DNA of 33,132 bases from Sphaeroforma sirkka. Lineage: Eukaryota; Opisthokonta; Ichthyosporea; Ichthyophonida. The notes under the pieces are model-generated. The model worked only from the letters and a program-made list of their open reading frames with translations, searched no databases and had not been told where the DNA came from. Both the position numbers and the translations under genes were made by a program. Location: contig LUCW03001496.1 in NCBI GenBank assembly GCA_001586965.3, forward strand, positions 292,501-325,632, written 5' to 3'. This document shows, in pieces, positions 20,628 through 32,379 of this stretch (position 1 is the first letter of the stretch; each line of letters starts with the position of its first letter).

Positions 20628-21963
20628 GAGGTCAGGGCCAATGGGCGGCAGTTTTGGGCCTACCAGGATGCGTCGAATCAGCTGTTGGATGTAGGTAAAG
20701 TGGCTGGTAGTGAACTTGTGGCCACCGGGGCAGACAGGGCAGAGACAGCCGTTGGTGCGGTAGTCGAGCAATGTGAACATGTACGTATTCGTTACAATCA
20801 TAGCACAGAGCCGAATTGGTGTAGACTCGAAGCAGCGATTGAAGCTGTCGTGTCTGGCTGTGTCTCGGTTTGAGGTTGGTTTACCCATAACCAGTTTGGT
20901 AGTAGTATTGGCGCCGGGCAATTGCCGCGATCTCCTTGTTGGACCAACGTTTTGTTGAGTTCTTCCTGACGTCGTCACAGCGTTGGCGGAGGGCTACATG
21001 GTCGGGTGTACGCCCGCCCGTGGTTTTGTGTACAGTTTTCAGGTGAGCATAAATACTGTACTGGAAGCGCAGTGATGGTTTGTCGTGGGCCCAGGCGGGT
21101 TGTGTCAGAGGGGTAAGTGGATTTGTGCTGGCCATTGAGTCGAGTTGTTTTCCCAGGCAACCTCCGAGGTAGTCCGCGAATGGTCACGCGGGGAGCAGGC
21201 CGCAAAAGTGAAGTAAGTTTGTTTGTTGTTTGGGAAACCGAGCGTATTTAGTGCCCGTGATAATGGCTGCTGCTTGGATGAGTACTGAGTTAAAGCGCTC
21301 GAACATGGGGTCCAACGCATCCTTCCATATAGGCGGAGCCCAGGCAATAATGTTCAGCCCATATGTAGCCGTGGATAGGATGAATGTTCTGAACATCACA
21401 AGTCGGTTGCGGGGGTGTCGTCAGCTGAAGCCATGGAAGCCATAAGCACGGAAAGAGGCGTTACCCAGTGACAATACTGCAACCAGGGAATTCCATATTT
21501 CTGACAAGGTTGATTCCTGGTACTCCGTTAGAGAGCGGGAAACCCAGATATTTGGAGTGTTTCGGTTCGGCATGTGTGGGCGCCATCTTCAGGGGGAGGT
21601 AACGTGTGTTCCAAGGTGCGTCTGCAAGCGTCGGCGTGATAAGCTCGCCATTTATACGGAGGGTTGGCGCCGCGTGTCGCAAGTCGGTAGATCGTACTCG
21701 GGTTTTAATGACACCCTGTTCAAAGCCAGACTTGTGTCCCCACGCATCAATGTCATCTAAGAAGGGCTGGAGCGAAACCGATCGAGGGGCTTGGATCCGT
21801 GTGTCATCAACAAATAAATAAGAGCGGAGGAGCTTGGGCCGAAATTGTGCTAGCGTGACAACTAAGGAATCCATGTAGATAATAAAGAGCTGGGGGCCGA
21901 CGATTGAGCCATGTAGGATGCCATTCGTTCTATGGAATAGAGGCGAGAGCGTGCCGCGGTATA

Positions 21964-22215
21964 TCACTCGGGCCGCGGTAGTAATAGTGCTTTGTTTTGT
22001 GCTACTAGTACTTTGTTTGTGTATTCTATCTGGTTAAGGCGTTTAAGGATTTCCTTCACACTACTTACCTTGTTCTTTTCTTCGGTTGGACATACCTTTT
22101 TGATGCAATCTTTAAGGTAGTTCATCTTCTCTACGAGGGGTCGCAGTATCTCCTTCAGCCTTGTTTCCAGCTCGGAGATCTGCTGGACTCCACCAGAGGA
22201 CGGGGTCCCCGCCAT
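21964..22215 (-). pseudogene. LINE-B ORF1 N-terminal fragment, coiled coil
   Basis: Starts MAGTPSSGG and runs 83 codons. Heptad-like ELETRLKEILRPLVEKMNYL and VSSVKEILKRLNQIEY suggest a coiled coil, as in LINE ORF1 RNA-binding proteins. Copy 3 of LINE-A begins MAGGPPSEE with the same layout, which supports this start over a more upstream Met. Truncated at the junction with the RT piece. Confidence 0.65.
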
Positions 22216-22256
22216 GGTACCGGCTAGCCGGCAAATAATTTGATGATCGATAGCAA

Positions 22257-22327
22257 GTCCGTTTGGTGTAGTGGTATATTGGTCGGTTTGGTGTGGTGTG
22301 GCCACGTATTCGAATCTAGATCGGGTT
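22257..22327 (+). other. tRNA-like segment in LINE-B 5' region, antisense to the LINE
   Basis: On the plus strand tggtgtagtgg (22264-22274) fits a pol III A box and gtattcgaatc (22306-22316) a B box, about 31 bp apart as in tRNAs. No full cloverleaf is evident, so it is tRNA-derived or tRNA-like rather than a tRNA gene. Confidence 0.4.
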
Positions 22328-22436
22328 GATAATATTCTGGGATCTGTGTGATTTCTTTGTTTTGTGTGCACTTTCGCACTATGTTTGTTGAGTTCACATC
22401 CAAAGTGAGATTTCGAGTGTCAGCGGTTTGAGATGT

Positions 22437-22545
22437 GCTTGAAATATAAATAGTTCAAAAGTGAAATATAAACAGTTCAAAAGTGAAATATAAATAGTTC
22501 AAAAGTGAAATATAAATAGTTCAAAAGTGAAATATAAATAGTTTT
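22437..22545. repeat. 22-bp tandem repeats at the LINE-B 5' end
   Basis: About five units of gttcaaaagtgaaatataaa plus ta. The same unit fills the 5' end of LINE-A copy 3 at 32565-33132. Confidence 0.9.
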
Positions 22546-22609
22546 GTAATTACATCGGTTTTGGAAGTTGGAAAACCCAAAACAAATTCCTTATTCAAAA
22601 CAACTTGAG

Positions 22610-22995
22610 TAAAACAAAAAATGCTCATCAGCTAAATAAACTGGGCACCTGTTAAATTCTGCATATATTACTAATCACTCCAATTTGCTCTAGATTTATA
22701 ATAATAATAAAAATCTGCATAAAATATCAATATATATATTTGGATCCTCTCAATCTCGACGCCAATTGAACCGCACTGAAGCGCTCTTGAAGGAGCTAGC
22801 GGCAGCAGCAGTTGTGGACCCCTCTATCGTGTCCCCCTAGTCGACATAGTTTATAGTGAAGACTACGACTGTATCATATCGTCATCGGTCCTTATTCTTT
22901 CGTTCTTGATTTACAAAAACGTCCTCGAATAATTGATTCCAAGAAGATAATATTTCATAAACCCAATATATATATATATATATAACCCGAGCAAA

Positions 22996-23035
<40 letters not shown>

Positions 23036-23478
23036 TTGAAGTAGTAGCGGATGGTCGGATAACTATTTCTTCTAGAAAAAAGAAGAAGAAAAAAAAGCTC
23101 ATCAGCTAAATAAACTGGGCACCTGTTAATCTCTGCATATATTACTAATCACTCCAATTTGCTCTAGATTTATAGTAATAATAAAAATCTGCATAAAATA
23201 TCAATATATATACATATATATGGATCCTCTCAATCTCGACGCCAATTGAACCGCACTGAAGTGCTCTTGAAGGAGCTAGCGGCAGCAGCAGTTGTGGACC
23301 CCTCTATCGTGTCCCCCTAGTCGACTTAGTTTATAGTGAAGACTACGACTGTATCATATCGTCATCGATCCCTTATTCTTTCGTTCTTGATTTACAAAAA
23401 CGTCCTCGAATAATTGATTCCAAGAAGATAATATTTCATAAACCCAATATATATATATATATATATAACCCGAGCAAA

Positions 23479-23548
<70 letters not shown>

Positions 23549-23612
23549 TAGAAGTAGTAGCGGATGGTCGGATAACTATTTCTTCTAGAAAAAAGAAGAA
23601 GAAAAAAAGCTC
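22610..23612. repeat. Two ~480-510 bp tandem units
   Basis: Each unit runs gctcatcagctaaataaact, ggatcctctcaatctcgacg, cgtcctcgaataattgattc, a (TA)n tract around acccgagcaaaacgg, then tagcggatggtcggataact. Units start near 22615 and 23094 and are nearly identical outside the (TA)n. Both hold the same short open stretch ending VVDPSIVSP. A third, partial start lies at 23613. Confidence 0.85.
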
Positions 23613-23791
23613 ATCAGCTAAATAAACTGGGCACCTGTTAATTTCTGCATATAATACTAATCACTCCAATTTGATCTAGATTTATAGTAATAATAAAAAT
23701 CTGCATAAATTATAAATACATATATGTATGTATATTACGCAAGCGTATCAAACCGAGCAAAACGGAAGGGGGGTTTCTTTTCACTTAGAAA
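23613..23791. repeat. Direct repeat, copy 1 of 2
   Basis: Near-identical to 24977-25158, from gctcatcagctaaataaact to ggggggtttcttttcactta, including ttacgcaagcgtatcaaacc. It diverges abruptly after cactta. Confidence 0.8.
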
Positions 23792-24450
23792 GGTTTGCGC
23801 ATTTCCTCCCCCGAGTAGTATCCTCTTACGTTAGATGCTTTTCTGTATAATTCATTACATTTATCTTGATGATAGTTGGGTTTCTTCGACGGATAGTCGG
23901 CACGTCGTGAGTAGGGTGTAGATTTTGGTGTTGAATAGTCCTTGCGGTAAGACTTGGACTCATCAGCTCTATTACGTGATGTCGTTCAGTCGGAATTATT
24001 TCCACGATTGTTGGAGTATCGGTTTTCATAAAATCTGCGATGTTCCCTACGGTCAGAGTAGACGTGCGGTCTGGGTCTGCGGTGCTTGGATCGGCAATCA
24101 CGAGCAAGGTGACCTGGTTTGCTACAATTGAAGCACTTTCTTTCTGTTCTAGCAGAAAGTGCTCTCTCCTCCTCGAGTCTCTGTATTGGAGGTCGATGTT
24201 TGAATTTCCTCCATATCGAATTTTCGGAGATATTCGCAGAGCTCCTCGTAACTCATGACACATTAATGATGTTTCCGTACTCCTGGCACTTCCACTCCGA
24301 GATTGATTTCCATCTGTAATATTTCTGTGTGCCTCTCTGAGTTTAGATTCTCTCCTTGATTAATGCTGGGATAAACCTTGTTGAGCCTCCGGTGTTTGAC
24401 CGTAGTTTTATGCTTGGTAAACAATCTTGGTTTACTGTGATCAATAATAT

Positions 24451-24459
<9 letters not shown>

Positions 24460-24534
<75 letters not shown>
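24460..24534. repeat. (TA)n microsatellite
   Basis: Long pure TA tract. Similar tracts lie at about 22970-23030, 23450-23545, 24790-24830, 24866-24905 and 25508-25568, several associated with the acccgagcaaaacgg unit. Confidence 0.95.
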
Positions 24535-24535
<1 letters not shown>

Positions 24536-24785
24536 CTTTTCATGCTCTATACGTTATTTCAAATACACAGATGAGTTGTACACATATCAACGAGTTACAT
24601 GCTATGCAGGCGGCCTATGTCTACAAGGGGAGCAACACATGTGTCTGAAATTTTGATATCGTGGAATCAAAGGAACGGACATTGGAAACTGGCGATTGAT
24701 TTATTGTATAAAGTAACGCTACAGTCATTATATTAGATAGTATGCAAACTTCTGCTAGAGCTGATTTATATAGTATATAAAATAT

Positions 24786-24833
<48 letters not shown>

Positions 24834-24862
24834 AATCACGCAAGCGTATCAACCCGAGCAAA

Positions 24863-24910
<48 letters not shown>

Positions 24911-24976
24911 TAGAAGTAGTAGTATTCGACCGGATGATCGGATAACTATTTTTTCTAGAAAAAAGAAGAAGAAGAA

Positions 24977-25158
24977 AAGCTCATCAGCTAAATAAACTGG
25001 GCACCTGTTAATTTCTGCATATATTACTAATCACTCCAATTTGCTCTAAATTTATAGTAGCAATAAAAAAATCTGCATAAATTATAAATACATATATGTA
25101 TGTATATTACGCAAGCGTATCAAACCGAGCAAAACGGAAGGGGGGTTTCTTTTCACTT
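24977..25158. repeat. Direct repeat, copy 2 of 2
   Basis: Second copy of the 23613-23791 sequence. The two flank the zinc-knuckle fragment, so they may be part of the retrotransposon's non-coding ends, but neither is bounded as a recognisable LTR. Confidence 0.8.
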
Positions 25159-25506
25159 ATCTGTGCTCGGAAGACTTTGCTCCTGTCATAATTTGCAAGC
25201 TCCTTTCAGCTATCCGGTTCTGAGGGAGATCAACTCCTGTAATTTGTCAATAAAACGAATCTCTCCGTCCACTACTATCCTCGGGATAAAATCTAATAAT
25301 ACACCTAAAGTAACTAGTCTTAAAAATGTTGTAAACACATCATCAAAATACGATACTAAAACCTACTGAGTCTCCCTGAGGCTCAGTGCGGTGTATTTAT
25401 TCTTTTATTTGATTGTCTACGTGGCCTACAAAATATTTCACCTCGTGTGAATTAATTGTAAACTAATTCTAACTCCACACTTATAGTGGTTTAAGGGGAC
25501 TTTTAC

Positions 25507-25573
<67 letters not shown>

Positions 25574-26134
25574 ACCCATAATTTCATTGGGACCTGTAGC
25601 AGGTAATTTCATTGGGACCTGTAGCAGGTATAATAGAACAGAGAATGTAATCAAGAATTTACCTTCATGGGGCCCAGGATTGTCGGAGAACTGTGTCTCA
25701 TCTGGTCTTTGTCTTATTATAATTGGTATAGGTCCCGGTGGGGACGACGTGTTCGTAGAAGTATTAGTAGAACTCGGGGTAGCCGTAGACGTAGTAGTAG
25801 AACTCGCGGTAGCCGTAGAAGTAGTAGTAGAACTCGCGGTAGCCGTAGAAGCAGGTTTAGGCAACATGCCTTCCAATTCTCTGTTAGCTCGGTCTTGTTC
25901 GCTAATAGTCCATAAAATATGTTTTCTGAGTCCAGTCTACGTTTTAAATCTCCCATCGTCAGCTTAATATACTGATTCTGCAATTTGGGCTTACCCCCAA
26001 AGAAGCCCTTGATTTTAGGACTGGTGACAATCATACGTTGATACCAATTGTATGTGATTACGTCGTGTCTTAAATCTGCAGTGCTGCTTCAGAACTAACA
26101 CGCTTGCTAGTGTCGGCTAGTCCCTGTACATAAA

Positions 26135-27018
26135 GGGTTTTAGGGTTTTAGGGTTTAGGGTTTAGGTACCTTTATTTGTTTACACGCTATTGCTATATAC
26201 AATGCCTGATGTCCGGGGTGGACTTGTGGCTACCGGCAGGTGTTGGCAGTCCCGTGACCCTGCTTTTCAGGGGAGGGCGAACTGGACTGTCTAGGGGCTG
26301 AGTCGTTTTCGGTCTGTGGTTGTTGTACTTGTTGAGTTGTTTTCTTTGGCTGTAGTTTTGTTAGTGGTGTGGGTGTTTGACAACCGTAACTGGATTGACA
26401 CAGAGTCTGTGAGTAAGCTGTGACAGATATGCATATCGTTTCATTGAATATGAGGTATGATACAGTGGCTCACCAGTGTATTATACTCACTACCGCATCA
26501 CCGGGTCGCGATGTGCGACTGTGCCTGCCGGTAGGCATTCAGGGAGGGTGTGGGCGGGGCGGGGGGCGTTTCATCGCGCTGTGTTCGTTGATATATGTGC
26601 TATTCAACTTCAGGTCAATGCATATTTGTCGCAGGCATATTCGCCAGCGTCTGATCAAGTCAGGCGGAGTCACGCTACTACATATGTAGGATAGTGTAAT
26701 GTCTATTGGGATGTCATTGTCTAAGTCCTGGTCAATGTCAAACAGGGGTGTATGTGGTGGTTCGGGAGTTTGCGTGTCCAGTGCTGGGGCGCCGCTATAT
26801 AGGCGCTAGCCTCTGGATGTAGTGTGTTGAAGTCCATTTGCGGGTTATCTAGCCACAGTGTTCTGTGGGCTTGTTCGAAACGACGTCTGCGGTCTAACGA
26901 AGGCCAAGTATAATCGTTCTGTGGGTGTTCTGAGTCTACGAGGAGAGTGTGTACTATTGTGGTCATGAACCGGGGCACTGGGAACACACAGTTCAGCAGT
27001 ACCAGGGGGTGGTATGGG
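26135..27018 (-). mobile_element. LINE-A copy 2, 5'-truncated
   Basis: The telomere-like tail (26135-26164, mixed TTTTAGGG and TTTAGGG) is followed by 3'UTR and the ORF2 C-terminus (PVPRFMTTIVHTLLVDSEHP). The body stops at about 27018 within ggggtggtatgggg, where the tail of copy 3 begins. Nearly identical to the matching part of copy 3, so the two are recent or share a recent duplication. It shares with copy 3 a one-base loss that ends ORF2 early relative to copy 1. Confidence 0.9.
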
Positions 27019-27420
27019 GTTAAGGGTTTTAGGGTTTAGGGTTTAGGTACCTTTATTTGTTTACACGCTATTGCTATATACAATGCCTGATGTCCGGGGT
27101 GGACTTGTGGCTACCGGCAGGTGTTGGCAGTTCCCGTGACCCTGCTTTTCAGGGGAGGGCGAACTGGACTGTCTAGGGGCTGAGTCGTTTTCGGTCTGTG
27201 GTTGTTGTACATGTTGAGTTGTTTTCTTTGGCTGTAGTTTTGTTAGTGGTGTGGGTGATTGACAACCGTAACTGGATTGACACAGAGTCTGTGAGTAAGC
27301 TGTGACAGATATGCATATCGTTTCATTGAATATGAGGTATGATACAGTGGCTCACCAGTGTATCATACTCACTACCGCATCACCGGGTCGCGATGTGCGA
27401 CTGTGCCTGCCGGTAGGCAT

Positions 27421-30400
27421 TCAGGGAGGGTGTGGGCGGGGCGGGGGGGGCGTTTCATCGCGCTGTGTTCGTTGATATATGTGCTATTCAACTTCAGGTC
27501 AATGCATATTTGTCGCAGGCATATTCGCCAGCGTCTGATCAAGTCAGGCGGAGTCACGCTACTACATATGTAGGATAGTGTAATGTCTATTGGGATGTCA
27601 TTGTCTAAGTCCTGGTCAATGTCAAACAGGGGTGTATGTGGTGGTTCGGGAGTTTGCGTGTCCAGTGCTGGGGCGCCGCTATATAGGCGCTAGCCTCTGG
27701 ATGTAGTGTGTTGAAGTCCATTTGCGGGTTATCTAGCCACAGTGTTCTGTGGGCTTGTTCGAAAACGACGTCTGCGGTCTAACGAAGGCCAAGTATAATC
27801 GTTCTGTGGGTGTTCTGAGTCTACGAGGAGAGTGTGTACTATTGTGGTCATGAACCGGGGCACTGGGAACACACAGTTCAGCAGTACTTGGGGTGGTATG
27901 GGTCCTTTGTGCAAGTACACCAGCTGGTCGTGTAGTGTGAGCATGTCTGTGTAGCGCTTACGGGTGCTAAGGGCGTCAAGTAAGTTGCTATCAACTACAA
28001 TCTCTTTCTTTGGTGAGATGAGTTTGGACATGTAGGGCAGCACGAGAGGACACTTGAAGTGTGATGTGGTGAAAGGTGTTTTGCTGCAGCCAATGCATGT
28101 GAGACCTGCCGGGGTCTTTTCTAGCGTGAACATATACCTGTTCGTGACGTACAGTGCGACGATCGTTGGTACTCTGAATAAGAGACTGCTGAAGCTGTGA
28201 TGTTCGAGTGGCGTGTCGAGTCGGTACCGCTCTTCCTCGCCTGGGTAGATGAGTCCAAATCGGAGTTCATGAGCCGCTTGTCGGTGTAGTGCGCTTTCCT
28301 TTTGTTTGGTTTTCTGTTTGTGTATGCTTGTTTCAGTTTCCTGTATGTTATGAACGGAGGGTAGTGAAGTATGTTCTCGCGAGCGAGCATAGTGAGTCTC
28401 ATAGGGGTGAATATGGTTGCTTGTTTGCCCAGATATTCCTGTAGAGGATTTCTGTGTGACATACGAGTTATATGATTTATAAGACTCACGCACTGCCAAG
28501 TGCATAATGCCCGTGCGTTGAGGAGTCCACAGAACTGAATTTGTTTCAGCATAGTTGGTGTGGCTTTTGTTGGGGTCTTTTTGTGTGCGGCAGTGGAAAG
28601 AATGTATCCAGAGGCCTTATGGATTACGGTATCGAGCTTGTCGAGTTGTGTATTGATTTGTGATGTGAGTGAGTAGTGTGATAGTGGGATGAAAGCAAGA
28701 CCGTAAGTGATTTTGGAGAGTATAAATACTCGGAAGATCATGAGCTTGTTGTGTGGGTGTAGGTGGGTCCCAGCTCGGAAGCCAAGGGGCCGCTGTGGCT
28801 TATGGATTCATTCAGAGTATTGATGCGTGTTTCCAACATTTGTACAATGTCTATTCCCTTGGGTCCCATAGGGAATCCCAAGTATCTAGCAGTGGGGTGT
28901 GCATCTATACCATTCAGTCCGAGCATGAACTTGTGTGCTAGTTTGGGATTTTGCGGTGCTACATATATCGATTTCTTTGGGTGGAATTCAACACCGGAGC
29001 GTTTGCCCCATACATAAGCATGGTTGAGGCCTAGTTGCAACTTGGTGTGATCGCGGTTGTATAATGCTAGGTCGTCGACCCAGCCAAAGAAAGCCTCGGG
29101 GGTCGACTTTAGCAAGGCTATCAAGTAGCGGGTCAATGTATATGTTGAAGAGTGTGGGGGTGATTGGATCACCCTGAGTTAGACCATGAGCACGTGTGAA
29201 TATAGGCCCGAGGACTTGTTGATATGTAATACGAGACACTACATTATGGTACATGTTTTGGAAGAGGGTGATCAATGGGGTGGGTACCCGTCGATTGTGT
29301 AGAAGGCGCCAGAGGCGGTCAAGTTTGACTGAGTCATATGCTTTCTTAGTGTCCAGGAATACCTGGTGGGTGTGTTGGGCTGTAGGGCTTGATTGATTGA
29401 TGTATTCGTGTAGCGTGAGGGCGTGTGTGAAGCAAGAGTAGCCTGATTTGAACCCGCCTTGTCTGCTATGTGTTTTAAAGGCAGACAGCTGATTCATGTA
29501 ACTCAGCAGTACTATTTGAAAGATACGACGCAGTATCTGTGTGAGCGTTATAGGTCGAAAAGAATTCTGGCCCTGTGGGTACCTCAGTTTTGGGAATGGG
29601 CACGATAAGCGTGCACAGCCAGGCTGACGGCACGTTACCCGTATGTAGTATCTTGTTGAACAGGTAATTGAGGACTTTAAGAATTGGTGACTTGGGATTT
29701 GGTTTACCCTCCTGATCGTGTCCTATGGGATAGACTTCGATAGCTGCTTTGAGAATATCAATATGTATTCCGTCCGGGCCGGAGCCTTTCCGGCTATCAT
29801 ATGCTAGTATGGCTTGCATGATATGTGCGGTGGTGAAGATATCTTGGTCGAGAGGTATGAATTCAGTATGGGTTTCTTCTGGTATTTTGTAAGGTATTTT
29901 CTGGTTAAATAGCTTTTGCAGGAATGAGCTAATGATGTGTGCTGTTGGTTCTGTTGTGTTGGGTATTGATGGTTGTTTGGACAATGATTTCTTTTGTTTA
30001 GTGAATAATTTCACAATGGTGGTATTATGGATACGCTCGGTAGCGCAATGGTGTGTGGGATCTGTGGGGGGTTGTTTTTCCAGATAGTAACCGTAGAATG
30101 TGCCTTGTGCTACTTTCCATAGCTTGTTAACTATCGTATCATATACTGATGTGATTTTGTCTTGATTTGCATTCTGGATAAGTCGTAGCCATGACTTAGA
30201 GTTAGCTCTTATTCTTGCTCGAAAGGTATTTGCGTAGCGCGGGTTGTTGCAATTATAAGTTCGAATTCGGTATCTGTTGTACCCGTGTGCTGGCATACAT
30301 TCTATGGATGTAGGCATAGTATTGGGGTGTTGTATGTCTGGTGATTGAATGTTGAGTGAAAACACCCATTCATGATCGGTTTTGAGTGAAATGTCTGCGG

Positions 30401-30992
30401 CTTTGATGAGTGTGAGCAGTGTTCTCGTACGTGATTGAGCGTAGACGTGATCAACACGTATGTTTGCTGATTGGTTTGGTGTTATATGGTCCATTTGGTG
30501 TAGCTGAGTATAGTATTCGATAGATTTTCTACGGTCGGGATATTTAATGAGGAAGTCATTATATTCTGTATCGCGGAAATTCATATCTCCAACTAGCACA
30601 TGAGGTTTGCAGTTGAGTGCCATTAAAGTTTTGTATACGTCATTTCCTAGGTGTGGTGCTAAGTAGACACATGCTATGGTGACCATGCGAAAGGTAAATG
30701 CTACAAAGTATTGGCTTTGTGCATGTAGTTTGAAATCATTGGAGCTATGTCTACTTATTAAGGCTACACCGTTGTTTCTACCACCACGGTGTATACTACT
30801 AGATGGGGTGACGCATAGATAAGGTTGGTATTACTTTCATTGCAAACTTCATTGAGGCGGTCTGTGTAGCCCCCACGTCTCTACTAAACATGGGGCGTCA
30901 CATTGACTGCATAGTTTACGTATTGCTCTGTATTGTGCTTGTGTGTTTTTCAGTGAGTTTAGGTTGACATAATACACGAGAATGTCACTCAT
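27421..30992 (-). pseudogene. LINE-A copy 3 ORF2: APE endonuclease, reverse transcriptase, zinc-finger-like C-terminus
   Basis: Starts MSDILVYYVNLNSLK, like the first strand of APE endonucleases. Endonuclease motifs: GGRNNGVALISRH, VLVGDMNFRD, RVDHVYA, LKTDHEWV. RT: KGSGPDGIHIDILKAA, FRPITLTQILRRIF, GGFKSGYSC, FLDTKKAYDSVK, HGLTQGDPITPTLFNIYID and the catalytic GWVDDLALY. C-terminus: CIGCSKTPFTTSHFKC (CX2CX8HX2C), then FPVPRFMTTIVHTLL. The longest intact stretch is 29475-30686 (403 codons, endonuclease into early RT). At least five frame changes or stops break it (near 30850, 30800, 29600, 29100, 28740 and 27640), so this copy cannot make the protein. The products would nick DNA and copy the LINE RNA. 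Confidence 0.82.
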
Positions 30993-32333
30993 TGCGATTT
31001 CGTCTTACTAGTGGTTCGGTTTTGTTTGAATGCAGCGAGCTCTTTCTCTGTTTCTGCATCAGATATTTGTGGGGATTTCGAACTATCGCCTAAGACTGAC
31101 GCTATTTCGTCATCTGACATATAGTGCTCTGAGACTTCGTCGGTGTGTTCATCATCGCTTGAATTTTCGATTCTAGCTTTAACTGTGTTTCTATTTGCTT
31201 CGTCTCCACTAATTATAATTCGTTTGGGGTTTCTTGAGGACGAATTAGTATTGTCCGTGATGTTGTTTGGGTCTGCGATTGGTGGTAGTGCTGCGGGTGC
31301 TGTGGGTGTAGATTTTCCGGTGGGTGGGTGTGTGCTGTTTCGTATGTCAGTGGTTTTCGTGGTTGTATAATTATGGATAGTATTGGGGGTTGTGGTATCT
31401 ATTGGGTTTGGGCTGGATTGAGGAGGTTTGGTGGTGGTTTTCGGTACTCTACTGAGTAGGTGAGTTAGGACTCTAGGGTATTGTGTGGTGGACATTTATC
31501 GCGAGCTAGTGCGCTGGTATGAGCATTTTCTAGACGTTTGCGAGCGCCTTCTATTGCGATTGGGTTGGTTACGTTAGCGGGGTCTGCACCCTTGTTAATG
31601 CGCCAACCACGAGCAAATAGGATTTGTTTAGTTTTGATTGCAAACCGTGTGGGGACTACAAGTTCTACTGCGCTACGATCTTTGTAGAGGTATGACGCGT
31701 GCAGTATGGGGATGTATTTCAGCAAATGAAAGTTCCAAAAGCCATTTGGAGAGATGCTTGTTTGTCGGTAGCGTACCGTCTTCTAGTGCATGTGTGTTGC
31801 AACTAAAGTATAAGGCTGTGAGATCCCAATCTTCTTGGCAATCCCATATAGAGGGTGGCTTGCTGGGTTGGAATAGATTTGCTTGTGCCTCCCTTGAGGA
31901 GGAGTTGCGTGTTTGATTCAACATATCTTTGTATGTTGTGGGCTTGTCCTTGTTTGCAGGAGTTTGTATAAGTCCTGGCGTGTGCGTAATTGTGGTATCT
32001 GGGATACGTATACGGTGTTGGTTTGTGGCAGTGCTCTGTGGGTTGTTTTTTGGATGCAAGTTGCTGTTGGAGTTTCGCATTTTCACATTTTGGGGCGTGG
32101 TTCTGCTCTCTAATGGTAGAGTTTTGTTTTGAGTGTTCTAATTTCTTTAAACGTGCGAGGATCTCCTCCACACTACTTACCTTGTGAGTCCCTTCTGTAG
32201 ATGAACATACCTTTTTTGATGCAATCCTCAGAAAGTAGGTCATCTTCTCTATCAGGGGTAGTACAATCGCCTTCAGTTTCTCAATCTAACTCTGTGGGTT
32301 GATGGACTCCTCAGAGGGCGGGCCCCCCGCCAT
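30989..32333 (-). pseudogene. LINE-A copy 3 ORF1, RNA-binding-like protein
   Basis: Begins MAGGPPSEE with a stop about 15 codons in (near 32288). It then has a coiled-coil-like stretch (VSSVEEILARLKKLEHSKQN), a conserved-looking part with PPSIWDCQEDWDLTALYF and VVPTRFAIKTKQILFARGW, and a Ser/Thr/Pro-rich then acidic C-terminal region (ENSSDDEHTDEVSEHYMSDD) ending TKSQ. The last 168 codons (30989-31495) are open. Frame changes near 32080 and 31700 break it. No CCHC knuckle is seen. In LINEs ORF1 coats the RNA. Its TGA overlaps the ATG of ORF2. Confidence 0.7.
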
Positions 32334-32379
32334 AGTGTCAGCTAACGATCAAGTGATTTGATTTTCGATTGATAACAGG

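Larger units (their letters stand above)
20628..22545 (-). mobile_element. LINE-B, diverged relative, internally deleted
   Basis: Upstream (minus sense) of LINE-A copy 1. It carries an RT piece with GSIVGPQLFIIYMDSL and YLFVDDTRI (21461-21967), a thumb-like segment FRTFILSTATYGLN (21184-21399) paralleling LINE-A FRVFILSKITYGLA, and a C-terminal zinc-finger-like CPVCPGGHKFTTSHF near 20750. The ORF1 start and 5' region follow directly at 21964-22545, so most of ORF1, the endonuclease and the early RT are missing. Protein identity to LINE-A is clearly lower than between LINE-A copies. Confidence 0.75.
22546..26134 (-). mobile_element. LTR retrotransposon fossil and associated repeats, broken
   Basis: Minus-strand remains of an LTR retrotransposon. 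They include a Gag nucleocapsid-like zinc knuckle CFNCSKPGHLARDC (about 24080-24130) followed by a basic Arg/Ser/Tyr-rich tail, a Thr/Ser/Ala-rich low-complexity segment (about 25730-25870), and a primer-binding-site-like TGGTATCAACG (26036-26047) resembling the iMet site of many such elements. No protease, integrase or RT is recognisable and LTR limits could not be set. The element is broken and much is missing. The zinc knuckle with an iMet-like site suggests a Copia- or Gypsy-type element, undecided. Boundaries given are those of the block between the LINEs. Confidence 0.5.

Noticed and set aside
22257-22327. A genuine tRNA gene
   Set aside because: A and B boxes are present but acceptor and T stems do not pair convincingly, and the segment recurs as part of LINE 5' regions.
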